Origin: Chloroflexota bacterium | Lineage (GTDB): Bacteria > Chloroflexota > Anaerolineae > Anaerolineales > Villigracilaceae | Direction: 5' to 3' | Assembly: GCA_019873655.1 (NCBI GenBank) | Contig: JAIOAU010000002.1 | Coordinates: 1-64,000 of the forward strand | Length of the DNA stretch: 64,000 bases | In this document: in pieces, positions 1 through 7,398 of the stretch | How the letters are laid out: the number at the start of each line of letters is the position of its first letter | Numbering within the stretch: position 1 is the first letter of the stretch | Program-made: the position numbers and the translations under genes | Notes under the pieces: model-generated | What the model was told of the DNA's origin: nothing | The model's database searches: none | The model's input: the letters and a program-made list of their open reading frames with translations, nothing else

Positions 1-93
1 CATTTCTTGAGCGGTTATGTGGCTATCCACGAGTTTCGCGTCAACCTGAAGCGCATTTCGCCAGAATTCATTTCTGCTCTCGTCGCTGTTCAC
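1..93 (-). CDS. Possible N-terminal fragment of a gene running off the left edge
   Basis: An open minus-strand frame begins at a GTG at 93 and stays open to the window edge. It reads as a hydrophilic N-terminus starting VNSDESRNEFW. A weak purine stretch precedes the GTG. A plus-strand frame (1-108) is also open here, so this could be chance. The minus strand is preferred because the next three genes lie on that strand. No family is recognisable from about 30 residues. Confidence 0.25.
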   Translation of the reverse strand, partial: MNSDESRNEFWRNALQVDAKLVDSHITAQEM

Positions 94-175
94 TCTTTCT
101 ACAGATGAGCCAAAAGTTTATCTCACACGTGCTTGCCCAGAACCAACAATTCCGTAAAGACGCTTGTCAATTCTG

Positions 176-619
176 TTAGGCGCTGATCGCGCCCGAGGCG
201 CGCAGTTCTCCCAGCCAATCGCGGATTTTTTCGCCAATTTGGTCGCGCACCAGCCGGAAGCGAGCCAGTTTTTCGCTCTCGCTGCCCTCGAAGGCGGCCG
301 GGTCTTCGAAAGACCAATGCAGACGCTGGTGGACGCCCGGCCAGACGCGCGGGCAATTTTCTTCGGCCTGATCACAGACGGTGATCAGGTAATGGAAGTG
401 CTGCTTGCCCAGAAATTCTTGGAAGCCTTTCGAGCGGTGACCCGAGAGGTCGTAGCCAATTTCTTCCATCACTTTGACGGTCAGCGGGTTCAACCCCTTG
501 GGTTCTGTGCCGGCGCTGCAGACCAGGAAATCCTCGCCGCCCATTTCGCGCAGGAAGGCCTCCGCCATCTGGCTGCGGGCCGAGTTTCCGGTGCACAGGA
601 ATAAGACATTAAGGGTCAT
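176..619 (-). CDS. arsC: Arsenate reductase, thioredoxin-coupled LMW-phosphatase type
   Basis: The 147-residue protein has the low-molecular-weight phosphatase fold of Staphylococcus-type ArsC, which reduces arsenate to arsenite in the cytosol. The P-loop CTGNSAR places the nucleophile at Cys9, and the redox pair Cys82 and Cys89 sits in VCDQAEENCP, as in the thioredoxin-coupled family. Cys82/Cys89 separate it from plain tyrosine phosphatases. The ATG is preceded by GGGAGATAATC, a usable ribosome site. No arsR, arsB or acr3 gene is visible nearby. Its neighbours are a PhoR/PhoP-like pair and pst genes, and its promoter carries Pho-box-like half-sites. That fits a role in handling arsenate that enters through a phosphate importer (inference). 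Confidence 0.9.
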   Translation of the reverse strand: MTLNVLFLCTGNSARSQMAEAFLREMGGEDFLVCSAGTEPKGLNPLTVKVMEEIGYDLSGHRSKGFQEFLGKQHFHYLITVCDQAEENCPRVWPGVHQRLHWSFEDPAAFEGSESEKLARFRLVRDQIGEKIRDWLGELRASGAISA

Positions 620-650
620 GATTATCTCCCAAAAGGCTTTGTCTGAGGAG

Positions 651-704
651 ATTGTACTCCGCTGAATTTAACGGGCGGTTAAGGGGAAATGATGGGTTTG
701 TTAA
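651..704 (-). promoter_or_regulatory. arsC promoter with candidate Pho box
   Basis: Read on the minus strand, TTAACA (699-704), TTAACC (677-682) and TTAAAT (666-671) lie 22 and 11 bp apart, so they share one helical face. A -10-like TACAAT follows at 651-656, nine bases after the last half-site, with no good -35. This is the geometry of PhoB/PhoP-activated promoters, where 11-bp repeats replace the -35. The motifs are seen directly; regulation is inferred. Confidence 0.55.
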
Positions 705-746
705 GGGCGGCAGGAGATTGGAGGCGCTGTCGAGGGGAGGCGCGCC

Positions 747-1991
747 TTACGGAAGGCAGGGGATGGTGAAGTAAAAAGTGCTTCCCTGGCCTTCTTTGCT
801 TTCGGCCCAGATGCGTCCCCCGTGGGCCTCGACCAGATGGCGGGAGATGGACAGCCCCAAACCGGTGCCGCCGCCGGTGCGGGCGCGGTCGGCTTTGTAG
901 AAACGCTCGAAGATGCGCGTCAGGTCGTCGGCGGGGATGCCGACCCCCGTATCGCGCACGGCAAAGCGAATCCAATTCCCTTCGGCGGCCGCCGAAAGGG
1001 CGACCTCGCCGCCTGGAGGGGTGAATTTGACGGCGTTGTGAATCAAATTGACCAGGACCTGTTCGAGACGCGTCGCGTCGGCCTGGACGAGCGGCAGGTC
1101 GGCGGCGGCCTGGACGTGCAGGTTCAGGCCGGCGCGTTCGGTCTGGGCGCGCATTCGTTCGGCGGCGGCCTCCAGCAGGGCCGACGGCGAGACGGGGCGG
1201 AGTTCGAGCGGCACCTGTCCCGATTCGATGCGCGTCAGTTCGAGCAGTTCCTGCGCCATCTGGGCCAGGGCGTCCACCTCGGTTTCCATGCGGCCCAGGA
1301 AACGGCGCGCCGCTTCGGGGTCGTCGAGGGCGCCGTCGCGCAGCGTCTCGGTCAGGGCTTTGAGCGAGGCCAGGGGCGTGCGCAGTTCGTGCGAGACGTT
1401 CGAGATGAAGTCGCGCCGCACTGTTTCGAGGCGGCGGACGCGGGTCAGGTCTTGGACCAGGAGAAGACAACTGCCGTTTTGCCGGTCGGGCAGGACGAAG
1501 AGTTGCAAGAATTTCTGACGGGCGGGCAGTTCGACGGCGACGCTCTGCTCCTCGCCGCTCGTCTGGGCGTTTTGCCAGGCCTCGACCAGTTGATGATGGC
1601 GGAGCACTTCGGCGACGGTGCGTCCCAGCGGGGCGGGCGATTCGAAGAGGCGCTCGGCGGCGGCGTTGGCGAGTTGAACCCGCCCGGCCGAATCGGTGAT
1701 CAAGACCCCGTCCGTCATGCGTTCGAGGACGGTGGCCAGTTCGGCGCGGCGGCTCTCGGATTCGAGCAGACGATCCTGCAGCGTCGCCGCCAGCGCCCGG
1801 ACGGCGTTGGAGAGTTCCTCGAGGCCAGATTCATCGGGGGGAAGAAGGTCTGCCGGGGATCGTTCTTCGGCGGCGCGGCGGACGGCCTGGCTGTAGGCCT
1901 CCAGCCGCCGCCGAAGGCGCGCCTGACGCCAGGCCAGCAGGAGGGCAAGGACCAGGAAAAGCAGGGCGAGGCCGCTCAGAAACCAGTTCAC
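747..1991 (-). CDS. PhoR-like sensor histidine kinase
   Basis: A 414-residue membrane kinase. One N-terminal helix (about residues 4-21) is followed by a short coil, a PAS domain (about 85-190), a HisKA dimerisation domain with phospho-acceptor His201 in SNVSHELRTP, and a HATPase_c domain with N-box NLIHNAVKF, G1 DTGVGIP and G2 GGTGLGL. The lack of an extracytoplasmic domain and the PAS-HisKA-HATPase order match PhoR-type kinases that respond to the state of the Pst system. It starts one base after the response-regulator stop, so the two are co-transcribed. pstSCAB lies less than 1 kb beyond the pair. The phosphate role is inferred from architecture and context. Confidence 0.85.
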   Translation of the reverse strand: MNWFLSGLALLFLVLALLLAWRQARLRRRLEAYSQAVRRAAEERSPADLLPPDESGLEELSNAVRALAATLQDRLLESESRRAELATVLERMTDGVLITDSAGRVQLANAAAERLFESPAPLGRTVAEVLRHHQLVEAWQNAQTSGEEQSVAVELPARQKFLQLFVLPDRQNGSCLLLVQDLTRVRRLETVRRDFISNVSHELRTPLASLKALTETLRDGALDDPEAARRFLGRMETEVDALAQMAQELLELTRIESGQVPLELRPVSPSALLEAAAERMRAQTERAGLNLHVQAAADLPLVQADATRLEQVLVNLIHNAVKFTPPGGEVALSAAAEGNWIRFAVRDTGVGIPADDLTRIFERFYKADRARTGGGTGLGLSISRHLVEAHGGRIWAESKEGQGSTFYFTIPCLP

Positions 1992-1992
1992 G

Positions 1993-2703
1993 TCAGCCTT
2001 CGAACCGGTAGCCGCCGCCGCGTACGGTGACGATGCGCTGCGGGTTGGCCGGATCCGCCTCTAATTTTTGGCGCAGCCAGCGCACGTGGACGTCCACCGT
2101 GCGGCTGTCGCCGATGTAGTCCCAGCCCCAGACGCGCTCAAGGATGAATTCGCGGCTGAGCATCTGACCTTTGTGCTCGGCAAAAAAGACCAGCAGTTCG
2201 TATTCTTGCGGCTTGAGGGGGACGATGACGCCGTCCAGGGTGACCTCGCGGCGGGTCAGGTCGATGGCGAGATTGCCGAAGGTGAGCACTTTGTGGGCGG
2301 TTTCGGCCGGCTGGACTTTGCGCAGTTCCTGGCGGACGAGTTCGGTGCGGCGCAACTGGGCCTTGACGCGCGCCAGGAGTTCGCGCATCGAGAAGGGTTT
2401 GGTCAGATAGTCGTCGGCGCCGACCTCCAGCCCGACGACGCGGTCGATTTCGTCGTCGCGGGCGGTCAGCATGATGATGGGGACGGTCATCTCTTTGCGC
2501 AGGATTTTGCAGACCTCGAAGCCGTCCAGGCCGGGGAGCATGATGTCGAGCAGGACCAGGTCGGGGGTGCGGGCGCGGGCGGCCTCGAGGGCGGCGCGTC
2601 CGTCGCCGACGGCCTTCACCTCGTAGCCCTGTTTTTTCAGGTTATAGACCAGCGTTTCCTGCAGGATGGGCTCGTCTTCGACGACCAGAATGAACTCGCT
2701 CAT
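1993..2703 (-). CDS. PhoB/PhoP-family response regulator
   Basis: A 236-residue OmpR-class regulator. The receiver domain (about 1-120) has acidic pocket residues VVEDE, phospho-acceptor Asp53 in LLDIMLPG and the conserved Lys in LTKPF. The C-terminal winged helix (about 135-235) contains [15 protein letters not shown], the recognition-helix region of the family. It is the first gene of the regulator-kinase pair. No Shine-Dalgarno precedes the ATG; instead TATGAT sits six bases upstream, so the message is probably leaderless. Its likely targets are the 11-bp half-site arrays upstream of arsC and of the small gene at 2887 (inference). Confidence 0.88.
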   Translation of the reverse strand: MSEFILVVEDEPILQETLVYNLKKQGYEVKAVGDGRAALEAARARTPDLVLLDIMLPGLDGFEVCKILRKEMTVPIIMLTARDDEIDRVVGLEVGADDYLTKPFSMRELLARVKAQLRRTELVRQELRKVQPAETAHKVLTFGNLAIDLTRREVTLDGVIVPLKPQEYELLVFFAEHKGQMLSREFILERVWGWDYIGDSRTVDVHVRWLRQKLEADPANPQRIVTVRGGGYRFEG

Positions 2704-2709
2704 ATCTTT

Positions 2710-2715
2710 ATCATA
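2710..2715 (-). promoter_or_regulatory. -10 box placed for leaderless start of the response regulator
   Basis: TATGAT lies six bases before the ATG at 2703 and no Shine-Dalgarno is present. Transcription from this box would start at or next to the A of the start codon. The same layout recurs at six other genes in the window. Confidence 0.5.
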
Positions 2716-2776
2716 TCATAGAGACGGGACGGAGAGAAACCCTTGGGAGGCGGGTTGCGGGGTAAAAGCGCCCAGA

Positions 2777-2804
2777 TTTACAGGATCTTAACCTGTTCTT
2801 AAAC
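2777..2804 (+). promoter_or_regulatory. Candidate Pho box, three 11-bp-phased half-sites
   Basis: TTTACA (2777-2782), TTAACC (2788-2793) and TTAAAC (2799-2804) are exactly 11 bp apart with 5-bp spacers. This matches the TTNACA-type direct repeats bound by PhoP. The orientation points to the small gene at 2887. A matching -10 is not obvious (TAGGTT at 2820 is the best candidate). The box lies in the divergent region shared with the response regulator, so autoregulation is possible. Confidence 0.55.
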
Positions 2805-2886
2805 GGTTGAAAATCATTCTAGGTTATCGTTTAGGTGGATGAGTGTATTTTCCCGAGGAAATGAGTTTCGAAGAAAGGAAGGCGTT

Positions 2887-3174
2887 ATGGTGGCTACTAT
2901 GATTTCCGAACAGCGGTGGAACGTCTTACAGGGGCCGAGCCGGCCCTCTCATTTGCCCGGCAGTTATCTTTTGTTGTTGTCCGCCCTGGATCAGGGCTGG
3001 AAGGTGAGCCGGGTATCATTGCAGCCTTCATGGGACCAGCATGGTTTTGTGTATGTCCTCACCCTCAAGCGTTTTGGCGGCTGCCGGGTGCAGCAACTGG
3101 TTCTGCCGAGGACCAGCCAGGTGGAAGCCCTTTTGTCCGAATACGCGTCGAGAAGTTCATCCGGCCATCGTTGA
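2887..3174 (+). CDS. Small protein of unknown function, possible Pho-regulon member
   Basis: A 95-residue soluble protein that I cannot assign to a family. ATG 2887 is chosen because AAAGGAAGG lies just upstream; an in-frame ATG at 2839 would add 16 residues but has a poorer site. The N-terminal half contains the hydrophobic stretch PGSYLLLLSALDQGW. The middle is beta-like (GFVYVLTLKRFGG), with one Cys, and the tail is Ser-rich. It has no signal peptide and no membrane helix. It stands alone between the two-component genes and pstB, convergent with pstB and followed by a strong hairpin. The three-half-site Pho box upstream suggests phosphate control (inference). Confidence 0.65.
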   Translation: MVATMISEQRWNVLQGPSRPSHLPGSYLLLLSALDQGWKVSRVSLQPSWDQHGFVYVLTLKRFGGCRVQQLVLPRTSQVEALLSEYASRSSSGHR

Positions 3175-3218
3175 GCAACCAGCAGTTTGTTACGTTGAGA
3201 TTTCTCCTCCTAACCCCG

Positions 3219-3248
3219 AAATCCGCCCTCTCACCCCAGGGCGGATTT
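3219..3248. terminator. Bidirectional hairpin between convergent genes
   Basis: An 11-bp perfect stem (AAATCCGCCCT with its complement) encloses an 8-base loop. It lies between the ends of the small plus-strand gene and pstB. Both flanks are only weakly T-rich, so termination is plausible in either direction but not canonical. Confidence 0.6.
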
Positions 3249-3270
3249 CACTTTGGCCGGACGAGGGGGA

Positions 3271-4029
3271 TTACCCGAATCGTCCTTCCACGTAGTCTTC
3301 GGTGCGTTTATCTTTTGGGTTGGTGAACAAGTCTCTTCCCGGACCGAATTCGACCAGTTCGCCTTGCAGGAAGAAGGCGGCGTAGTCGGCGGTGCGGGCG
3401 GCCTGTTGGACGGAGTGGGGAACGAGGACGATGGTGTACTGATGCTTGAGTTCCTGGAGGGCGGCTTCCACCTTGCCGGTCGAGATGGGGTCGAGGCCGG
3501 AGGTGGGTTCGTCGAGCAGGATGATTTCTGGCTGGTTGGCGAGGACGCGCGCCAGGCAGAGACGCTGCTGTTGGCCGCCGGAGAGGGCCACCGCGGGGTC
3601 ATCGAGGCGGTCTTTGACTTCCTCCCACAGGGCGGCCAGTTTCAGGCTGCGCTCGACGGCTTCGTCGAGGCGCGATTTGCGCTTTTCGCCAGCCAGTTCC
3701 AGCCCGTAGGTCAGGTTGCCGCGGATCGAGAAGGGGAGCACCACCGGCCGGGCAAAGACCATGCCGACCTTGCGGCGCAAGGCAATGACGTCGGTCTTGG
3801 GATCGAGGACGTTTTGTCCGTCGATGAGGATTTTCCCTTGCAGCAGGCGGATATCGGTCAGATCGTTCAGGCGGTTGATGCAGCGCAGCAGGCTGGATTT
3901 GCCGCCGCCCGCCGGGCCGAAGAGGACGGTGATGGCGTTGGCGGCGATCTTCAGGTTGATGTGCCGCAGCGACTCGTTCCCTTCGGCGTAGGTCAGGGAA
4001 AGGTTTTCGATGACGATTTTGTCTACCAT
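3271..4029 (-). CDS. pstB: Phosphate ABC transporter ATPase with altered Q-loop
   Basis: A 252-residue ABC ATPase, the usual length for PstB, and last gene of pstSCAB. ATG 4029 overlaps the pstA stop (ATGGTAG). Walker A is GPAGGGKSS (Lys44), the signature is LSGGQQQR, Walker B is IILLDEP, and the H-loop is in LVPHSVQQAA. Family hallmarks such as AARTADYAAFF and NPKDKRTEDYVEG identify PstB. Two features are odd: Walker A reads GPAGGGKSS instead of the usual GPSGCGKST, and the Q-loop reads VFARP, with Ala93 where the family has Gln. No phoU follows. A longer open frame upstream is the pstA region in another frame, not an extension. Confidence 0.88.
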   Translation of the reverse strand: MVDKIVIENLSLTYAEGNESLRHINLKIAANAITVLFGPAGGGKSSLLRCINRLNDLTDIRLLQGKILIDGQNVLDPKTDVIALRRKVGMVFARPVVLPFSIRGNLTYGLELAGEKRKSRLDEAVERSLKLAALWEEVKDRLDDPAVALSGGQQQRLCLARVLANQPEIILLDEPTSGLDPISTGKVEAALQELKHQYTIVLVPHSVQQAARTADYAAFFLQGELVEFGPGRDLFTNPKDKRTEDYVEGRFG

Positions 4030-4883
4030 TGGCGTTTGGCTCTGGCCCGCGAACGGATGACGGTGGCGATGATGTTCATGCTCAAGACGAAGATCAGCAG
4101 CACCAGCGCCGTGCCGTACTGAATCTGGAACGGCATTTCCGGCACCTGGGTGGAGATGACGAAGAGATGGTAGGGCAGGGCCATCGTCGCGTCCATGGGG
4201 GAGTCGGGCAGGCGCGGCAGGAAGAAGGCCGCTCCGGTGAAGAGGATCGGGGCGGTCTCGCCGGCGGCGCGTTCCAGGCCGAGGATGACGCCGGTCAGAA
4301 TGCCGGGCAGCGCCTGCGGCAGGACGATGCGGCGGATGGTTTGCCACTGCGTCCCGCCGAGGGAGATGCTCACCGTGCGAAAGGCCTGGGGGACGGCGCG
4401 CAGCGCCTCCTCCGAGGCGCTGATGATGACCGGCAGGGTCATGATGGAGAGCGTCAACGAGGCGGCCAGGATGCTGGTGCCGAATCGCAGGAAGATGACG
4501 AACAGCCCCAGCCCAAACAGGCCATAGACAACCGAGGGGATGCCTGCCAGGTTGATGATGGCGATGCGAATGAGGCGGGTCAAGAAAGTGTCGCGGGCGT
4601 ATTCGGAAAGGTAGATGGCGGCGGCGATGCCCAGCGGCACCGAGAAGATCGCCGTTCCGATGGTCAGATACAGCGTTCCGACGATGGCCGGCAGGATGCC
4701 GCCGGCACGCATGCCGTCGCGCGGCATGGCGCTCAGAAATTCCCAGGAGATGGCCGGCGCGCCTTCTTTGATGATGTAGCCTACCACCATCAAGATGGGG
4801 AAGACGGTCGTCAGCGCCAGGAGGGTGAGCAGGGAAAAGCCCAGGCGCTGAATGAGGTCGCGGTTGGCGTAGGAGCGTTTCAT
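4023..4883 (-). CDS. pstA: Phosphate ABC transporter permease PstA
   Basis: A 286-residue inner-membrane permease with six predicted helices. It carries the binding-protein-dependent transport signature around EEALRAVPQAFRTVSISLGG, the EAA loop that contacts the ATPase. The N-terminal helix after a short basic leader (RDLIQRLGFSLLTLLALTT) and the segment VVYGLFGLGLFV are typical of PstA. It overlaps pstC by four bases upstream and pstB by seven downstream, so translation is coupled along the operon. It would form the channel for inorganic phosphate with PstC. Confidence 0.93.
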   Translation of the reverse strand: MKRSYANRDLIQRLGFSLLTLLALTTVFPILMVVGYIIKEGAPAISWEFLSAMPRDGMRAGGILPAIVGTLYLTIGTAIFSVPLGIAAAIYLSEYARDTFLTRLIRIAIINLAGIPSVVYGLFGLGLFVIFLRFGTSILAASLTLSIMTLPVIISASEEALRAVPQAFRTVSISLGGTQWQTIRRIVLPQALPGILTGVILGLERAAGETAPILFTGAAFFLPRLPDSPMDATMALPYHLFVISTQVPEMPFQIQYGTALVLLIFVLSMNIIATVIRSRARAKRQW

Positions 4884-5782
4884 GACAGCACCCTCTCAGC
4901 GCGTTTCTTGGCTTTGAACACGATCGAAGAGGCGGCCAGGTTGACTGCAAGGGAGATCAGGAACAAGACCATTCCGATGAAGAAGAGTACATGGTAATGG
5001 GTCGAGGCGTTGGCGACCTCGCCCATTTCGGCGGCGATCGTCGCCGTCATCGTGCGGACGGGGCGGAAGAGCGAGTCGAGGCGGGTGGCCAGAACCGGGG
5101 CGTTGCCGGTGACCATCATGACGGTCATCGTCTCGCCGATGGCGCGCCCGATGCCAAGCATGACCGCCGTCAGGACGCCGGAGCGGGCGGCCGGCAGAGT
5201 CACCCGCCAGATGGTTTGCCAGCGGGTCGCGCCCATCGCCCAGGCCCCCTCGCGATAGGCCAGGGGGACGGCGTCCAGGGCGTCTTCGGCGATCGAGACG
5301 ATGGTCGGGACGGCAATTCCGCCCAGGAGCAGCGATCCGGCCAGGGCGGTCAAGCCGGTCGGGAGGTCCAGCAAGATGCGCAGGCGGGGAGCGAGGACCA
5401 GAATGCCGAGGAAACCCAGCACCACCGAGGGCAGGCCGCCGAGGAGTTCGACCAGCGGTTTGAGAATTTCGCGTAGCCAACGAGGGGCGATCTCCGAGAT
5501 GAAAACCGCCGTCCCGATCCCAAAGGGGACGGCGATCACCATGGCCCCAATCGTCACCAGGAGCGAGCCGGTGATGAGCGGCAGGATGCCATAGCGCGCT
5601 TCGATTGGATACCAGCGTTCGCTGAACAATTGGCGAAGACTGACTTCCCCAAAGGTGGGCAGGCTTTCGCGCAGGAGGAAGAAGAAAATCAGGATGACGA
5701 ACAGGATGGCCGAGTAGCCCGAGGCTTTGATCAGGCGGGGGATGAAGAATTCCTGCCAGTCGAGTTTGCGGATCGAGTTCAT
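4880..5782 (-). CDS. pstC: Phosphate ABC transporter permease PstC
   Basis: A 300-residue permease with six predicted helices. The EAA-type loop reads EDALDAVPLAYREGAWAMGA, and the PstC-typical GGLPSVVLGFLGILVL and GRAIGETMTVMMVTGN are both present. It starts six bases after the pstS stop and overlaps pstA by four bases. Together with PstA it forms the membrane heterodimer of the high-affinity phosphate importer. Confidence 0.93.
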   Translation of the reverse strand: MNSIRKLDWQEFFIPRLIKASGYSAILFVILIFFFLLRESLPTFGEVSLRQLFSERWYPIEARYGILPLITGSLLVTIGAMVIAVPFGIGTAVFISEIAPRWLREILKPLVELLGGLPSVVLGFLGILVLAPRLRILLDLPTGLTALAGSLLLGGIAVPTIVSIAEDALDAVPLAYREGAWAMGATRWQTIWRVTLPAARSGVLTAVMLGIGRAIGETMTVMMVTGNAPVLATRLDSLFRPVRTMTATIAAEMGEVANASTHYHVLFFIGMVLFLISLAVNLAASSIVFKAKKRAERVLS

Positions 5783-5788
5783 GGGCGC

Positions 5789-6682
5789 CTATGGGTTGTA
5801 GTGCAAAATCGGTACGAAGCCCAGTTCGGCAACGATGTCATGGGCTTCGGGAGAATACAAAATCCAGTCCAGGTATTCGCGCACGGCGCCTTGCGGCTCG
5901 CCAGCGGTGTACATGTACAGGTCGCGGGCGATGGGATAGGAGCCGTCGTTGACCGAGGCGATCGAGGGGCGCACGTAGCGTCCGCCCTCCTGGCGGGCCA
6001 CGGCGATGACTTTCAGGTCGCGCGGCACGTACCCCAGGCCGTCGTAGCCGATGGCGTTGGGATTCTGGCGGATTTCGTTGATGATGCCCTCCGATGAGGG
6101 AAGCAAGAGGGTGTCCATCGAGAAGAGCAGGTCGCTCTCTTTGTCTCCCAGGCGGATGACGGTTTCGAGGAAATACACATGCGTGCCCGAATTGGTCTCG
6201 CGCGAGAGACGCACGATGGGGCGGTCTTCTCCGCCGACCTCGGCCCAGTTGTTGATGACTCCCGTGTAAATATCCGAAATCTGTTGCAGGGTCAACTGGC
6301 TGACCGGGTTGTCCGGATGGACGATGATGGCAATGGCATCGCGGGCGACGACGAACTCGACCGGTTCGACGCCGTTGGCCTCGGCGGCTGCCATCTCTTC
6401 GTCCTTGATTTGGCGGGAGGCGTTGGCAATGTCTACTGTACCATTGATGAGAGCGGCAATGCCCGTCCCCGAACCGCCGCCGGTCACCGAAATGCTGACT
6501 TCGGGATGGACAGCCTGATAGGCTTCGGCCCACGCCAGGGCCAGGTTGACCATGGTGTCGGAGCCTTTGTTTTCGATGTAGGCGCTTGCCTGAGAGGGGG
6601 ACTCTTCTTGTTGAGATGGGCCGCTACAGGCCATCAGCAGTAGAAGAACGGACAACCATGCAAACAAACGGGCGAATCGCAT
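5789..6682 (-). CDS. pstS: Phosphate-binding lipoprotein PstS
   Basis: A 297-residue substrate-binding protein. A lipoprotein signal ends at the lipobox LLMAC. The phosphate-binding core includes ENKGSDTMVNLA, TGGGSGTG and the segment SRETNSGTHVYFLE. The C-terminus contains VREYLDWILYSPEAHDIV. ATG 6682 is chosen because it gives a compact signal peptide and has TATAAT seven bases upstream. An in-frame ATG at 6718 adds 12 residues and lies five bases after the rluA stop, which would make pstS a read-through member of the upstream operon. Both starts may be used. The protein captures phosphate on the outer face of the membrane for PstCAB. Confidence 0.92.
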   Translation of the reverse strand: MRFARLFAWLSVLLLLMACSGPSQQEESPSQASAYIENKGSDTMVNLALAWAEAYQAVHPEVSISVTGGGSGTGIAALINGTVDIANASRQIKDEEMAAAEANGVEPVEFVVARDAIAIIVHPDNPVSQLTLQQISDIYTGVINNWAEVGGEDRPIVRLSRETNSGTHVYFLETVIRLGDKESDLLFSMDTLLLPSSEGIINEIRQNPNAIGYDGLGYVPRDLKVIAVARQEGGRYVRPSIASVNDGSYPIARDLYMYTAGEPQGAVREYLDWILYSPEAHDIVAELGFVPILHYNP

Positions 6683-6689
6683 CGTCCGA

Positions 6690-6695
6690 ATTATA
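6690..6695 (-). promoter_or_regulatory. -10 box placed for leaderless start of pstS
   Basis: A perfect TATAAT lies seven bases before ATG 6682. No Shine-Dalgarno and no convincing -35 are visible. I found no Pho half-sites within about 80 bases upstream. Confidence 0.5.
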
Positions 6696-6723
6696 AGCGA
6701 TTCTTCTGGCAACGTCATCGGAT

Positions 6724-7398
6724 TTACTCGGAAGCGAGACTGCCTCTCAATCTGGAGAGGGCTTCTTCGAAATCGGCGGGATAAGGGGCGGTGAAATCGT
6801 AGCGGCGGCCTTCGAATTCGAAGGACAGCGACAGCGCATGGAGGGCCGGGCGGGAGATGAGGTCGGTGGGCGGCGCGCCGTAGAGGGCGTCGCCCAGGAG
6901 AGGAAAGCCGAGGGCGGCGGCGTGGGCGCGAATCTGGTGGGTGCGGCCGGTGGCCGGGGCGGCTTCTGCCAGGGCGTGGGCGGCGAAGCGTTCGAGCAGG
7001 CGAAAGGCCGTCTCGGACGGTTTGCCCCGCCGCGGGTCGACGACGGTGCGGTGACGATGGCCCGAGTCGAGGCGCAGGGGGTGGCGGGCGAGGCGTTCCT
7101 GCCAGGCCGGCAAGCCGCACAGGATGGCGTGATAGGTCTTGTTGACGGCGCGGGTTTCGAAGAGCAGGCTCAAGGTCCGGTGGGCGGCGGCGGCGCGGGC
7201 GAAGAGAATCACGCCGCTGGCGACCTTGTCCAGGCGGTGGACGATCCACAGTTTGCCGTATTCGGCCTGTAGTTGTTCGAAGAGGCTGGGTTCGCCCGTC
7301 TCCCATCCGCCAGGGACGGCCGCCAGGCCGGGAGGTTTGTTGACCACCAGCAGGGAGGCGTCGGCGTGGAGCGTCAAAGGCCGGTTATCCGCGTTCAT
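6724..7398 (-). CDS. RluA-family RNA pseudouridine synthase
   Basis: A 224-residue enzyme that isomerises uridine to pseudouridine in rRNA or tRNA. Motif I HRLDKVASG gives catalytic Asp57; the family usually has HRLDxxTSG, so Thr is replaced by Ala. The N-terminal VVNKPPGLAAVPG and the motif TGRTHQIRAHAAALGFPLLGD are also diagnostic. It is short and lacks the S4 domain of RluC/RluD, which resembles RluA or TruC-like members. It overlaps the end of the GlcD-like gene by 14 bases, so the two are translationally coupled. The target site cannot be predicted. Confidence 0.88.
   Translation of the reverse strand: MNADNRPLTLHADASLLVVNKPPGLAAVPGGWETGEPSLFEQLQAEYGKLWIVHRLDKVASGVILFARAAAAHRTLSLLFETRAVNKTYHAILCGLPAWQERLARHPLRLDSGHRHRTVVDPRRGKPSETAFRLLERFAAHALAEAAPATGRTHQIRAHAAALGFPLLGDALYGAPPTDLISRPALHALSLSFEFEGRRYDFTAPYPADFEEALSRLRGSLASE

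Noticed and set aside
3271-4950. A fused 559-residue pstA-pstB protein
   Set aside because: The first half is an out-of-frame reading of pstA. The ATPase sequence begins at ATG 4029, overlapping the pstA stop.
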